From Gemmatimonadaceae bacterium (GTDB taxonomy: Bacteria > Gemmatimonadota > Gemmatimonadetes > Gemmatimonadales > Gemmatimonadaceae), in NCBI GenBank assembly GCA_036496605.1, contig DASXKV010000042.1:1-60786 (forward strand): a DNA stretch of 60,786 nucleotides, given 5' to 3'. The notes under the pieces were generated by a model, which saw only the letters and a list, made by a program, of their open reading frames with translations, made no database searches and was not told the origin of the DNA. This document shows, in pieces, positions 39,803 through 49,985 of this stretch (positions within the stretch are counted from its first letter, which is position 1; each line of letters opens with the position of its first letter). The position numbers and the translations under genes are program-made.

Positions 39803-41702
39803 CGAATCACCAACTCCCCTCAACGCCGCCAGCGGGTTACCGGTCGCGCCATCTCTGGCGCCGGCGCTGGCGACGGTCGAGGCGCCGCCCGAATACTCCC
39901 CTGTCGATCGACGAGTCGTCGTAATCTCGGGTATTGCCGTACTGGTCGGCGTCGGTGCCGCGCTCCTTGCCATCGTCCTGACGCGGCTGATCGGCCTCAT
40001 CACGAACGTCGCCTATTACGGCCGCGTCTCGACCGCCTTCTCGCCGCCGAGCATCGTTAGGCTCGGCGCCTTGTCGATCCTCGTTCCGCTTGTCGGGGCG
40101 TTCATCGTCGGCATCATGGCGCGCTACGGCGCGGCGGCCATTCGCGGACATGGGATTCCAGAAGTCATGGAGCGCGTGCTGTACGCGCGCAGCCGCATCG
40201 CGCTGCGCATCATGTTCCTCAAGCCGCTCTCGGCGGCGATCGCGATCGGAACCGGCGGCCCTTTCGGCGCGGAGGGACCGATCATCGCGACCGGCGGCGC
40301 GTTAGGCTCGATCATTGGACAGTACATCCGCATGACGGCCGACGAGCGCAAAACGCTCCTTGCCGCCGGTGCGGCGGCTGGCATGGCGGCGACCTTCGGC
40401 AGCCCGGTCTCCGCCGTGCTGCTCGCGGTCGAGCTGCTGCTCTTCGAGTACCGGCCGCGGTCGGTCATTCCCGTTGCGCTGGCGTCTGCTGCCGCGAGTG
40501 GGGTGCGGGCCGCATTCGTTGGCTCCGCACCGGTGTTCTCGGTGCCCGGCCTCGCGCAGCCGAATCTCGAGGCGCTCCTCGCGTACACGGTCATCGGCGC
40601 GCTCGTCGGCGTCGCGTCGGTGGGGGTAACGCGATTCGTCTACTGGATCGAGGACCTGTACGAGGAGCTGCCGATCCATTGGATGTGGTGGCCGCTCGTC
40701 GGCGCGGTGTTCGTCGGCGTCATCGGCTATTTCGAGCCCCGAACGCTCGGCGTTGGGTACACGAACATCGACAACATTCTGTCGGGAGACATCGTCGGCC
40801 GCGCGCTCATCATACTCGTCATTCTGAAGTTCCTCTCGTGGGCGATTTATCTCGGCAGCGGTACGTCCGGAGGTACGCTCGCGCCGTTGTTCACGATCGG
40901 CGGAGGGATCGGAGCGGCGTTGGGCGCGTTAGGCGTAGCGATCAGCCCATCGATCGGGATCGACGCGAACGTTGCGTCTCTCGTCGGCATGGCGGCGATC
41001 TTCGCCGGCGCATCGCACGCGCTTCTCGCGTCGGTGGTCTTCGCGTTCGAGACCACGCGTCAGCCGTTAAGCCTCTTGCCGCTCCTCGCCGGTTGCAGTG
41101 CAGCATACCTCGTTTCGTTATTGATGATGCGCAGCTCGATCATGACGGAGAAGCTCGCGCGGCGTGGTGCGCGTATCCGCACCGAGTACGCCGCCGACTA
41201 CTTGAGTCAGGTGCTCGTGCGGGATGGCTCGTCGCGCGACGTCATATCGCTTCGGTCGTCCGATCGACTCAGTCAGGTGCGCGAGTGGCTCGCGGCTGGT
41301 GGCGCTGGCGCCTCGCATCAAGGATTCCCCGTGATCGACGACAAGGGCGAGCTGTGTGGCGTGATCACTCGTCGCGACCTGCTGAGCAACGCGCACAACG
41401 ACTCGGACACGATCGGCTCCCTCGTGACGCGTGGCGCCGTAGTGGTGTACGACGATAACACGCTCCGCGAGGCGGCCGATCACATGGTGCGCGCTGGCGT
41501 CGGCAGACTGCCAGTGGTTTCGCGCGAGGCGCCGCGTATCGTCGTCGGCATCGTCTCCAGAAGCGACCTTCTGTCTGCTCACGAAGACCGGCTCGATGCC
41601 GCGCATGTTACTGAAGAAAGCCTTCCCCTCTCCGCACCCTGGTCGCGAGACGGGAAGCCGAAGACGCGCCGCAAGAAGCGCACACCACAGGGTGGCGACT
41701 AA
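39795..41702 (+). CDS. CLC-type chloride/proton exchanger with CBS pair
   Basis: 635 residues, about 10-12 membrane helices in the first 440. CLC motifs: RGHGIPEVM (GSGIP-like Cl- site, Ser replaced by His), GGPFGAEGPI with the gating Glu, and GSGTSGGTLAPLF. The residue at the proton glutamate place (LLLFEYRPR) is Glu, so exchange rather than channel activity is predicted. The C-terminal part has two CBS domains (about 465-610; GFPVIDDKGELCGVITRRDL, RLPVVSREAPRIVVGIVSRS). GTG start overlapping the MarR gene. Confidence 0.93.
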   Translation: MADESPTPLNAASGLPVAPSLAPALATVEAPPEYSPVDRRVVVISGIAVLVGVGAALLAIVLTRLIGLITNVAYYGRVSTAFSPPSIVRLGALSILVPLVGAFIVGIMARYGAAAIRGHGIPEVMERVLYARSRIALRIMFLKPLSAAIAIGTGGPFGAEGPIIATGGALGSIIGQYIRMTADERKTLLAAGAAAGMAATFGSPVSAVLLAVELLLFEYRPRSVIPVALASAAASGVRAAFVGSAPVFSVPGLAQPNLEALLAYTVIGALVGVASVGVTRFVYWIEDLYEELPIHWMWWPLVGAVFVGVIGYFEPRTLGVGYTNIDNILSGDIVGRALIILVILKFLSWAIYLGSGTSGGTLAPLFTIGGGIGAALGALGVAISPSIGIDANVASLVGMAAIFAGASHALLASVVFAFETTRQPLSLLPLLAGCSAAYLVSLLMMRSSIMTEKLARRGARIRTEYAADYLSQVLVRDGSSRDVISLRSSDRLSQVREWLAAGGAGASHQGFPVIDDKGELCGVITRRDLLSNAHNDSDTIGSLVTRGAVVVYDDNTLREAADHMVRAGVGRLPVVSREAPRIVVGIVSRSDLLSAHEDRLDAAHVTEESLPLSAPWSRDGKPKTRRKKRTPQGGD

Positions 41703-41720
41703 CCGGGTGTCACTCTCGTT

Positions 41721-42803
41721 ATGCTCGAGATCCTGAATCTCGAGAGCCTCGAGGCGCGCGCCCGCGAGTGCCTCGATCCGATGCTGTTCGACTACATCGC
41801 CGGCGGCTCTGGCGACGAATGGACGCTGCGTGAAAACCGTGACGCCTGGTCGCGGCTCCAACTCCTCCCGCGCATGCTGCGGGGCGTCGGCCAACGCGAT
41901 CAGCGCACGACCGTGCTCGGCACGACGGTATCGTTCCCGGTGCTGGTGCCACCGATGGGCTTTCACGGCTTGTGTCACACGGACGCCGAGCTCGCGACAG
42001 CGCGCGCCACGGCCGCCGCCGGCACAATCTTCGTCGCGAGCACCGTGTCCAATCGAAGCCTCGAGGCGATCGCGCAGGCGGGCGGCGGTCCGCGCTGGTT
42101 CCAGCTCTACGTCTATCGTGACAAGGTGATCACGCGCGGACTCGTCGAGCGCGCGGCGGCCGCGGGCTACTCCGCCCTCTGCCTAACTGTCGACACGCCC
42201 CTCGCCGGACAGCGCGAGCGCGACCGCCGCAATCGCCTGCGCATGCCCGCTCACCTTGGGCTCGAGAACTTTCCCGCGGCGCACGCTGAGCGCAACAAGA
42301 CGGGCGGCGAAGGCGAGTCGGCACTTGCGCGCTACATCGCGGATATGTGGGACGCAAACCTGACGTGGAAGGACGTCGATTGGCTGCGTTCGATCTCTCC
42401 ATTGCCCGTGATCATCAAAGGGATTCTCGCCGCGAAGGACGCGTCGCTCGCCGTGGAGCACGGCGCCGCTGCCGTCATCGTGTCGAATCACGGCGGCCGC
42501 CAGCTCGACGGTGTACCGGCGCCCATTACGGTGCTTCCGGACATCGTCGATGCGGTCGCGGGGCGGATCGAGATATTGCTGGACGGCGGCGTGCGGCGCG
42601 GAACCGATGTGCTCAAGGCGATCGCACTGGGCGCGCGGGCGGTGCTCGTCGGACGTCCGGTGCTCTGGGGACTCACGCTCGACGGCGAGGCCGGCGTTCT
42701 CGCGGTGCTGGAGCATCTGCGGGGCGAGATCGATCTCGCGATGGCGCTTGCAGGCTGTCGGACGCTCGACGACATCGAGGCTGCACTCGTCGTTTCCGAG
42801 TGA
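41721..42803 (+). CDS. FMN-dependent alpha-hydroxy-acid oxidase/dehydrogenase
   Basis: 360 residues, a complete TIM-barrel of the lactate/glycolate oxidase family. Visible: FDYIAGGSGDEWTLRENRDA (N-terminal signature), LTVDTPLAGQRERDRRN and the catalytic-His motif VSNHGGRQLDGVPAP, followed by the phosphate site LDGGVRRGTDVLKAIALGAR. It oxidises L-lactate or a similar 2-hydroxyacid. No membrane segment is seen. It lies between the CLC gene (18 bases) and a MarR regulator. Confidence 0.93.
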   Translation: MLEILNLESLEARARECLDPMLFDYIAGGSGDEWTLRENRDAWSRLQLLPRMLRGVGQRDQRTTVLGTTVSFPVLVPPMGFHGLCHTDAELATARATAAAGTIFVASTVSNRSLEAIAQAGGGPRWFQLYVYRDKVITRGLVERAAAAGYSALCLTVDTPLAGQRERDRRNRLRMPAHLGLENFPAAHAERNKTGGEGESALARYIADMWDANLTWKDVDWLRSISPLPVIIKGILAAKDASLAVEHGAAAVIVSNHGGRQLDGVPAPITVLPDIVDAVAGRIEILLDGGVRRGTDVLKAIALGARAVLVGRPVLWGLTLDGEAGVLAVLEHLRGEIDLAMALAGCRTLDDIEAALVVSE

Positions 42804-42842
42804 ACAGCGCCTGACCGCGAACACGATCTCTCGGAGCGGCAC

Positions 42843-43382
42843 ATGGCGAACCGGCATTCGAACAAACATCGAAGCAACGTGGTCGACGTCGTCGACGGAC
42901 TACGACGTATCGTCCATGCGCTGCATCACTCGCATCGTCTCGCGGAACAGCGATGGGAGCTGAGCGCGGCACAGCTCCTCGTGCTCCAGCGCCTCGCCGA
43001 GGCACCCACGCTCTCGGTGAACGAGCTCGCCGATCGCACGTTCACGCATCAGAGCACCGTGTCGGTCGTCGTCGCGCGGCTCGTGGACCGTGGCCTCGTT
43101 AGGCGCAGCCGCGCCGACGACGACGCCCGGCGCGCCGAGCTCGCGCTCACATCCTCCGGTCGCGCGCTCTTGCGGCGCGCCATGTCCTCCGCCCAGGCGC
43201 AGCTCTTCGACGCGCTCGACGCCATGCCGCCCGAGCGCCTGCGCCTGATCGCCGACGGCGTCCAGGGCGTTGTCGACGCGCTCGGCGTGGCGACCGAGCC
43301 GGCGGGAATGTTCTTCGAGGACGACGTCGCCGAGGACGCAGGCAACGGGTCGGTCGCAGCCAAGCGACGTCACGCGCGCTGA
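42843..43382 (+). CDS. MarR-family regulator (second)
   Basis: 179 residues, similar throughout to the MarR at 39290 (LSAAQLLVLQRLAEAPTLSV, RTFTHQSTVSVVVARLVDRG, ALTSSGRALLRRA). The two flank the CLC and hydroxy-acid oxidase genes and share the C-terminal FFED/MFED motif followed by a polar tail. It may be the regulator of the oxidase. Its ATG is 39 bases after the oxidase stop. Confidence 0.85.
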   Translation: MANRHSNKHRSNVVDVVDGLRRIVHALHHSHRLAEQRWELSAAQLLVLQRLAEAPTLSVNELADRTFTHQSTVSVVVARLVDRGLVRRSRADDDARRAELALTSSGRALLRRAMSSAQAQLFDALDAMPPERLRLIADGVQGVVDALGVATEPAGMFFEDDVAEDAGNGSVAAKRRHAR

Positions 43383-43421
43383 GCCTAAGGAAAAATTCGT
43401 CGCGGAATTGCGAGACGGAGG

Positions 43422-43643
43422 TCGCTGAAACCGCTGACACTGCGCTGAAATCGCTGACCGGTTCCGTGTGCGGAGGCAGCTCCGCGCAGTAAGTGTCAGC
43501 TTGAGAAGGCGACGAAGGATCTACCGTGCTCGCTCAGTAGCTTGCTTCTAACACGAGTCAGTAGATCCTTCGCTGCGCTCAGGATGACAAGTCTGCTGAG
43601 GAGCGACTCAGTGGTCTCAGCGCAGTGTCAGCGGTTTCAGCGA
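43422..43643. repeat. Nested inverted repeat, 27-bp perfect outer arms
   Basis: The outer arm 43422-43448 (TCGCTGAAACCGCTGACACT...) is exactly inverted at 43617-43643. Inside, GAAGGATCTAC (43514-43524) is inverted at 43561-43571 with a second imperfect arm. It occupies the gap between the MarR (ends 43382) and the RND pump (stop at 43658), which are convergent, so it probably ends both transcripts. Confidence 0.85.
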
Positions 43644-43657
43644 ACACTCGTACGGGC

Positions 43658-46600
43658 TCAGTCTCCAGGATTCTCGACCGGGACCGGATGGTGTGCGACA
43701 ACACGACGCCCGAACTTCGAGAACACCCATACGCGCCACTCGTCGAGGATCTCGTAAATCGTCGGAATCACGACGAGCGTCAGGACCGTGGACGTGATGA
43801 CGCCGCCGATGACCGCGCGGCCGAGCGGCGCGCGGAAGTCGGCGCCCTCGCCGAGCCCCAGCGCGACGGGAACCATGCCCGCGATGAGCGCGAGCGTCGT
43901 CATCAGAATCGGCCGCAGCCGGATGCGCCCCGCCTCGATCAGCGCTTCGCGTCGGTCAACGCCGCGATCCTTGTATGCCCACTTCGCGAAGTCGATGAGC
44001 AAAATTGCATTCTTCGCGACGATACCCATCAGGAGAATCACACCGATGAGGCTCATCAGATTCAGCGTGTCTCTCGTGATGATGAGCGCCAACACGACGC
44101 CGATCAGCGAGAGCGGCAGCGAGATCAGAATCGCCAGCGGATCGAGGAAAGACCCGAACTGAATGACGAGAATCAGGTACATGAGCATCACCGCGACGCC
44201 CAGCGCCGCGAAGATACTGCCGAACACCTGACTCTGGCTCTCGGCCTGACCGCCAGCCGAAACGCGATAACCAGCGGGCAGCTGCAGCCGACCGACCTTC
44301 TTCATCACCTCCGACGAGACGTTTCCGAAGGACGCGCCCTCGACGTTCGCCCCGATCGTGATCACACGCTGTCGCTGATAATGATCGATCTGCGCCGGGC
44401 CGAAGCTCGGCGTGATCGTCGCCACCTGGCCGAGCGGCACGACCGGTGGACTGGCCGACGCGGCGTTCGCGCCGGCTGCGGCAGCCGTGGCGGCCGTTGG
44501 CGTCACGACAACCGGCAACCGGCCAAGATCGTCAGCGTTCTCGCGCGATTCGGGCATCAGGCGCACGTGCACGTACCGGGAGATCCCCTGTGGATCGATC
44601 CACGTGCCCGCATCCACACCGGCGAACGCGAAGCGTAGCGACTGCGCGAGCTGGCTCAGGTTCACGCCTAACGTGCCGGCGAGCCCGCGATTGACGCGCA
44701 CGTTCAGCTCCGGCTTCTGGCCACGCGTCGACAACCCAACGTCGACCGCGCCCTTGGTGTTGCGAACGATCGTTCCGATCTGGTCGGCCAGTTGCTCGAG
44801 CGTGGTCGGATCGGGGCCCTGCAGCTGAAGTTGCAGCTGTTTCTGCGCGCCCCCGAAGCCCGAGGCGAACGTGTACGCGGTCGCGCCGCCTAACAAGCGA
44901 AGGCGATTCCGCATCACCTGCCCCAGCGCATCCTGACTCAACGAGCGATCGCTTTTGGGCCTGAGACGAACATAAACGCTCGCGTTGTCGACTTGGCCGG
45001 AGCCGCTGCTGCTGCCCACGGTCGTATAGGTGTAGAGCACCTCCGAGCGCGCGCGAAACATGCGCGCGACCTCCTCAGCCTTGAGCGCCGTGTAATCGAG
45101 GCTGGAGCCCGGCGGGGTCTCGATCGCGATGTTCAGCTCACTCTGATCGCTCACCGGCACGAATGCGAAGCCACCGGCGACGACTTGCAGTGCAATGGCC
45201 AGAACGAACGATACGACCGCCAGCACCACCATCGTCCAACGGTGATCCAACGACCACGCAATGAGGCTCTTGTAGCGATCGGCCTGGTGATCGAACCACA
45301 CGTTGAACCGGGCGAGCGTGCGCGCAATTGGGTTGCGCCGTTCGTGTGCCTCCAGCTGCGGATCGGGCCAATAGGCTGAAAGCATCGGGTCGAGCGAAAA
45401 GGACACAAAAAGCGAAACCAAAACCGCGCACGCGATCGTGAGCGCAAAGGGCTTGAACCACTGGCCGGCGATGCCCGGCATGAAGCCAACTGGTGCGAAC
45501 ACGGCGACGATCGAGAATGTCGTTGCCGCCACGGCAAGGCCGATCTCGTCGGTTCCCTCGTGAGCGGCGGTCATGTGATCGCTTCCCATCTCGACGTGCC
45601 TAACGATGTTCTCGCGGACGACGATCGCGTCGTCGATCAGGATGCCGATCGCCAGCGACAGGCCGAGCAGCGACATCGTGTTGAGCGTGAAGCCGAAGAG
45701 CAGCAGCGGCACGAACGAGGTCAGCACCGAGACCGGCAGTGCCAATCCCGTGATCACCGTCGAGCGCCAGGAGTTGAGGAAAAGGAACACGACGAGGACG
45801 GTCAGGAGCGCACCCTCGACCAACGCCTCCTCGACGTTCCGCACCGAGTGGCGCACCCGGTCGCCCGCGTCACGCACGATCTCGAGCCGCGTGCCGGCCG
45901 GCAGTGTCTTCTGGATCTGGTCGATGCGTGCCCTCACCAGATCCGCGACGGCGGTCGTGCTGTTCTCGCGCGACTTCACGATGTCGAGACCGATCGCCTG
46001 ACGACCGTTGAACAGCGCCGCCGACGTCGGTTGCGCCGCGCCCGCTTCGACATTCGCAACCTGGCCAAGCGTGATGAGGTTGCCGCCGCGTTGCGCCACG
46101 ACGAGCTGGTTGAACTCCTCCGGATGGTCGAATCGGCCCTCGAGCCGAATCGAACGTTGCTCGAGCGCCGTGTTCACTTGCCCGACCGGCGCGGCGAGAT
46201 TCTGCGCGCGCACGGCGTTCACGACCTGATCGATGCCGACGCCGAAGGCAGCGAGATCCGTTGGCCGCACATTGACGTTGAGCTGCGCACTGTCGCCGCC
46301 GACGACGTTCACCTGCGCCACACCGGCGATCGCCCGGAGGTCGCCCGCGATGCCGGGATCGGCAAGCGCGGTGAGCTGCGGAGGGGATAGCACTGACGAA
46401 GTCAGTGCGAGCGAAACAATAGGTAGCTGATTCGGATCGAACCGTTGGATGATCGGTTCGAGAATTTCCGCCGGCAGCTGCGATCGCACCGCGGAGATAG
46501 CATCACGAATGTCCTGGGTCGCTTCGTCGACCGGTTTACTATATACGAATTGCACGATGATCTGCGCGAATCCGTCCGTCGATGTCGAGTTGATCTTATC

Positions 46601-46831
46601 GATGCCGCTGATTCCGGAGATCTTATCCTCGAGGCGCGTGACCACTTCGCGCTCGACGACATCGGGCGAAGCGCCCGGGTACGCGATCGCGACGAACACG
46701 ATCGGTGCATCGATGTCGGGAAACTCGTCCGTGTCCAAACGTGCTAATGATGCCAAACCAAACACGACGAGCGCGATCATCACCACCACGGTGATGATCG
46801 GTCGCTTGATTGCAAAGTCTGATATGAACAT
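43658..46831 (-). CDS. RND efflux transporter (HAE-1/AcrB-like), orphan
   Basis: 1,057 residues, the full length of AcrB relatives: TM1 from residue 9, two porter domains, twelve TMs. Proton relay visible as [12 protein letters not shown] in TM4 and a second [17 protein letters not shown] in TM10. It would export hydrophobic compounds using the proton gradient as a trimer. No membrane fusion protein or outer-membrane channel is next to it in this window: its neighbours are an OmpX-like gene (divergent) and a MarR gene. An adaptor must be encoded elsewhere. Confidence 0.93.
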   Translation of the reverse strand: MFISDFAIKRPIITVVVMIALVVFGLASLARLDTDEFPDIDAPIVFVAIAYPGASPDVVEREVVTRLEDKISGISGIDKINSTSTDGFAQIIVQFVYSKPVDEATQDIRDAISAVRSQLPAEILEPIIQRFDPNQLPIVSLALTSSVLSPPQLTALADPGIAGDLRAIAGVAQVNVVGGDSAQLNVNVRPTDLAAFGVGIDQVVNAVRAQNLAAPVGQVNTALEQRSIRLEGRFDHPEEFNQLVVAQRGGNLITLGQVANVEAGAAQPTSAALFNGRQAIGLDIVKSRENSTTAVADLVRARIDQIQKTLPAGTRLEIVRDAGDRVRHSVRNVEEALVEGALLTVLVVFLFLNSWRSTVITGLALPVSVLTSFVPLLLFGFTLNTMSLLGLSLAIGILIDDAIVVRENIVRHVEMGSDHMTAAHEGTDEIGLAVAATTFSIVAVFAPVGFMPGIAGQWFKPFALTIACAVLVSLFVSFSLDPMLSAYWPDPQLEAHERRNPIARTLARFNVWFDHQADRYKSLIAWSLDHRWTMVVLAVVSFVLAIALQVVAGGFAFVPVSDQSELNIAIETPPGSSLDYTALKAEEVARMFRARSEVLYTYTTVGSSSGSGQVDNASVYVRLRPKSDRSLSQDALGQVMRNRLRLLGGATAYTFASGFGGAQKQLQLQLQGPDPTTLEQLADQIGTIVRNTKGAVDVGLSTRGQKPELNVRVNRGLAGTLGVNLSQLAQSLRFAFAGVDAGTWIDPQGISRYVHVRLMPESRENADDLGRLPVVVTPTAATAAAAGANAASASPPVVPLGQVATITPSFGPAQIDHYQRQRVITIGANVEGASFGNVSSEVMKKVGRLQLPAGYRVSAGGQAESQSQVFGSIFAALGVAVMLMYLILVIQFGSFLDPLAILISLPLSLIGVVLALIITRDTLNLMSLIGVILLMGIVAKNAILLIDFAKWAYKDRGVDRREALIEAGRIRLRPILMTTLALIAGMVPVALGLGEGADFRAPLGRAVIGGVITSTVLTLVVIPTIYEILDEWRVWVFSKFGRRVVAHHPVPVENPGD

Positions 46832-47000
46832 GATGTCGCGTTACGGGTTTCGTCGTCGGTTCGTCAGTTTGCAGGTAATACGTCCTACCTTAACTCCCGT
46901 TACGCGTCGCCCCCTTCCCTCCCGCGACGCTGACAATGGGCCGTGCCCCACGGTTGGGACGGCACATCGTGTTCCTCCCCACCACCAACGAGAAATCAAC

Positions 47001-47543
47001 ATGAAATACGGCAGACTCGGTATGATCGCACTGGCCGCGCTGACCTTTGGCGCAATGCCGGCGCAAGCGCAGTTCCCTCACATGGGCGTCTCGGCAGGCG
47101 TCAGCTTCCCCAAGGGCGATTACGGCAACGCCGCCGACATGGGCTATAACGGTGGCCTCCTCCTTGGCTTCAGCGCGCCGATGATCCCGGTGGGCTTCCG
47201 CCTCGATGGGTCGATCACCCACTTCCCCGGGAAGGATTACAACGCGGGCGGCACCACGATCAACGCGTCGAGCAACATCTGGATGACGACCGCGAACGTG
47301 ACGTTCGACCTGCCAGTTCCCTCGCCGATCAAGCCCTACGCGATCGCCGGTCTCGGCTACTACGGCGCGATCACGACCGTGAATGGCGTCCCCGGCAGCT
47401 CGAGCACGACGAAGCTCGGCTATAACGCCGGTGTCGGCGTCAACCTGCTTGGGCACTTCTTCGCCGAAGCGCGCTATCACCACATGAACACCGATGGCAC
47501 GGCGACGACCTTCGTCCCGCTGACGTTCGGAATCATGTTCTAA
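47001..47543 (+). CDS. OmpX-like outer-membrane beta-barrel
   Basis: ATG 47001 gives 180 residues with a signal peptide (FGAMPAQAQ). Eight amphipathic strands and a final aromatic residue (LTFGIMF) fit a small 8-strand barrel like OmpX/OprG (porin-family beta-barrel). The longer frame from 46449 is antisense to the RND gene and is rejected. It is divergent from the RND pump (170 bases between). Confidence 0.85.
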   Translation: MKYGRLGMIALAALTFGAMPAQAQFPHMGVSAGVSFPKGDYGNAADMGYNGGLLLGFSAPMIPVGFRLDGSITHFPGKDYNAGGTTINASSNIWMTTANVTFDLPVPSPIKPYAIAGLGYYGAITTVNGVPGSSSTTKLGYNAGVGVNLLGHFFAEARYHHMNTDGTATTFVPLTFGIMF

Positions 47544-47550
47544 GCTGACT

Positions 47551-47629
47551 GTCATCCTGAGCGAAGCGAAGGATCTGCTTTCCAAATTGTGAAAGCAGAT
47601 CCTTCGTCGCTTCGCTCCTCAAGGATGAC
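47551..47629. terminator. Bidirectional terminator-like inverted repeat
   Basis: GTCATCCTGAGCGAAGCGAA (47551) with GGATCTGCTTT faces AAAGCAGATCCTTCGTCGCT...GGATGAC (47592-47629): an imperfect stem of about 30 bp with a 10-base loop. It lies between convergent genes ending at 47543 and 47635. The GAAGGATCT core also forms the inner arms of the element at 43422-43643, so it is a repeated intergenic unit. Confidence 0.85.
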
Positions 47630-47634
47630 AATCC

Positions 47635-49260
47635 TCATTCCATCACCGAGTGGTCCGCGCCCGCTCCCTTGGTCTGCCGGATCAGGAGCAGCAGCGGTAT
47701 CAGCGCCAGAATCAATAGCGCGCTCAGCATATAGATGCGTGAATAGGCAATCACGCTTGCCTGCGCCATCACCTGCGCATCGAGCAACGTCAGCGCTTCG
47801 CGACGCGCTGCCCACATATCCGCGCCGCGCGCCATCATCCCCTGCGTCAACGCGTACAAGCGACCGAGGCTCACCGGGTCGGTTCTCGTGATGTGCTCGG
47901 CCAGCGTCGCGTGCACTTGCGTCGTGTAGCGCGCGAGCAGCGTCGCGATCACAGCGATTCCAAAAGAGCCACCCAGCTGACGAAAGAAATTGTACAAGCC
48001 AGTTCCCTGCGGCAGCTCTTGGGGAGAGAGCTCCGCCAGCGTGATGGTCGTCAACGGAACGAACATGAGTCCGAGGCCGACGCCGCGTAGAATGAGCGGC
48101 CAGAAGAAGTCGCCGCCGCCGCTGAGCCCCGTCACGCGCGAGAGCTGCCAGGCAGCCGTCGCGAAAATCAGCGCGCCCGCCGTGATGAGCAAGCGTGGAT
48201 CGAAGCGGTTCGACAATCGGCCAACCACGAACATCGAGAGCGCCGTCGCGATGGCGCCCGGCAGCATCACGATCCCCGTCTGTTCTGCCGTCATATGCAG
48301 GTTGCTCTGCAGGAAGACGGGCAGCGTGAACGACATCGCGTACAGTCCCAAGCCCATGACGACGCCGAGCAGTGTGCCGACCGACATCTGTCGGTGGCGA
48401 AGCACGCGAAAGTCGATCACCGGATGCTCCGTCGTCAGCTCGCGCCAGAGGAGCACCCCGAGGCCGACGACGCCAGTCACGGTGAGTCCGAGAATGAACG
48501 AGGAATCGAACCAATCGTCGCGCTGTCCGTGCTCCAACACGTACTGGATCGCGCCAACGCTCACGGCCAGCAACGCGATGCCGATGTAATCGATCGTCGG
48601 TGGCTTCTGTTGATGGATCGAGTCGTGGACGTACGTTGCGATCATCACGCCGGCGAGAATGCCGACCGGCAGATTGATGTAGAAGATCCAGGGCCAGCCG
48701 TAGTTGTCGGTGATCCAGCCGCCGAGCGTCGGACCGATCGTCGGCCCGACCATGACGCCGAGGCCGAAGAGCGCCATCGCCATTCCGGCTTCTTCGCGCG
48801 GGAACGCCTCGAACAGCACGGCCTGCGACACCGTCATGAGCGCGCCGCCACCCACACCCTGTACGATGCGCCAGAAGATCAACGTCCCCAACGAGTGCGA
48901 CGCTCCGCAGAAAAAGCTCGCCAGGGTAAAGAGCACGATCGATCCCACGAAGTACCGTTTGCGGCCGAACATCGACCCCAGCCAACCGGTGAGCGGAATG
49001 ACGATCACGCTGGCGAGGATGTACCCGGTGGACACCCAGGCGATCTCGTCGAGACTCGCGCCGAGATTGCCCATCATGTCGGGCAGGGCGACGTTGACGA
49101 TCGAGCTGTCGATGACCTGCATCAACGCCGCGAGAACGACAGCGAACGCGATGAGATATTTGTGCGGCGCGCCGCGATCGGGTGCTGCTGCAGGAACAAC
49201 GCGGAGTGCAGGAACTTCAACCGTCGCGTGAGCGACGGTTTCGCGAACCGGATCAGCCAA
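47635..49260 (-). CDS. EmrB/QacA-type MFS drug exporter (DHA2)
   Basis: 541 residues with 14 predicted TMs. Motif D1-like AALMQVIDSSIVNVALPDMM with the membrane Asp, motif A GWLGSMFGRKRYF, motif C GLGVMVGPTIGPTLGGWI. The family exports hydrophobic drugs by proton antiport, often with an EmrA partner, which is not here. Its ATG at 49260 overlaps the GbsR/MarR gene end by 8 bases, so both are in one unit controlled from 49829-49844. Confidence 0.93.
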   Translation of the reverse strand: MADPVRETVAHATVEVPALRVVPAAAPDRGAPHKYLIAFAVVLAALMQVIDSSIVNVALPDMMGNLGASLDEIAWVSTGYILASVIVIPLTGWLGSMFGRKRYFVGSIVLFTLASFFCGASHSLGTLIFWRIVQGVGGGALMTVSQAVLFEAFPREEAGMAMALFGLGVMVGPTIGPTLGGWITDNYGWPWIFYINLPVGILAGVMIATYVHDSIHQQKPPTIDYIGIALLAVSVGAIQYVLEHGQRDDWFDSSFILGLTVTGVVGLGVLLWRELTTEHPVIDFRVLRHRQMSVGTLLGVVMGLGLYAMSFTLPVFLQSNLHMTAEQTGIVMLPGAIATALSMFVVGRLSNRFDPRLLITAGALIFATAAWQLSRVTGLSGGGDFFWPLILRGVGLGLMFVPLTTITLAELSPQELPQGTGLYNFFRQLGGSFGIAVIATLLARYTTQVHATLAEHITRTDPVSLGRLYALTQGMMARGADMWAARREALTLLDAQVMAQASVIAYSRIYMLSALLILALIPLLLLIRQTKGAGADHSVME

Positions 49261-49804
49261 GGCGCTCTCTCGCAGTCTGTCGCTTCGCGACCGCCTTTGG
49301 CGTGAGACCGCGCTCCTGGCGCGAACCGCCGCGGCGCTCGCGCGATGATGCGGCTTCCCGTTCGCGCTCGCTCCATTCGCGAAGCGCGTCGTCTACCCGG
49401 GCAAGAACGAAGGCGTTGACGTCGTCGATGTAGGCGAAGCGATCACGCACAAGACGAGGCAGCTCCTGATCGGCAGTCTGCATCTCGCGCGCGATCCGGT
49501 GGAGCGCCGCCCAGCGGCTGAGTCGAAAGCGGATGATCTGGGCGAAGAAGTCGGGAGTGAGACTATAGTAGTCGCGGCGGTCGCCAGGCTTGCCGATGCG
49601 CTCGGCGACGCCGCGCTCGACGAGTCGTCGCGCCTCGGTGCTGACGCTGGCTTTGCTGACGGCGAGCTGGTCGGCGAGATCGTCGAGCGATTGCGGCTCG
49701 CTATGAAGAGTGAGAGCGCCGAAGAGTCGTCCGGCGATACGGGAGAGGCCGTCGCTCTCGGCGGCGAGTCCCATACGCTCGACGAAGGATTCGGAATCGG
49801 TCAT
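49253..49804 (-). CDS. GbsR/MarR-type regulator of the MFS pump
   Basis: ATG 49804 gives 183 residues; an upstream extension would cross the operator. Helix-turn-helix: SLDDLADQLAVSKASVSTEA and RRLVERGVAERIGKPGDRRD-YYSLTPDFF, the GbsR sub-family pattern. Long helical C-terminus with Arg/Glu repeats. A palindrome 25 bases before the start is the likely operator, so the gene represses itself and the pump. Confidence 0.87.
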   Translation of the reverse strand: MTDSESFVERMGLAAESDGLSRIAGRLFGALTLHSEPQSLDDLADQLAVSKASVSTEARRLVERGVAERIGKPGDRRDYYSLTPDFFAQIIRFRLSRWAALHRIAREMQTADQELPRLVRDRFAYIDDVNAFVLARVDDALREWSEREREAASSRERRGGSRQERGLTPKAVAKRQTARERLG

Positions 49805-49828
49805 GGGTGGGCTGGAAGTATTTGTACG

Positions 49829-49844
49829 TTCAGTATAAACTGAA
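49829..49844. promoter_or_regulatory. Palindromic operator of the regulator-pump operon
   Basis: TTCAGT-ATAA-ACTGAA, perfect 6-bp arms with a 4-base AT spacer, 25 bases upstream of the regulator ATG. Size and placement fit a MarR/GbsR dimer site overlapping the promoter. Confidence 0.75.
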
Positions 49845-49985
49845 TGCAAGGAAAAAACGAGTGATCCCAATCACTTGCTTGCAGCGGTTCCAACCGCTAT
49901 TGCGTATTCTGCACAGCGGACCATGCGATGTTGCAGCCGCGCCACATGCTGCCCCGCACCTGCGCCCGGTATACCTTTGCCATAT

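Noticed and set aside
46449-47000. Extended start of the OmpX-like gene
   Set aside because: It overlaps the RND gene in antisense and would hide the signal peptide at 47001.
47552-48985. 477-codon minus frame overlapping the MFS gene
   Set aside because: Arg-rich shadow frame; the MFS frame has the TMs and motifs.
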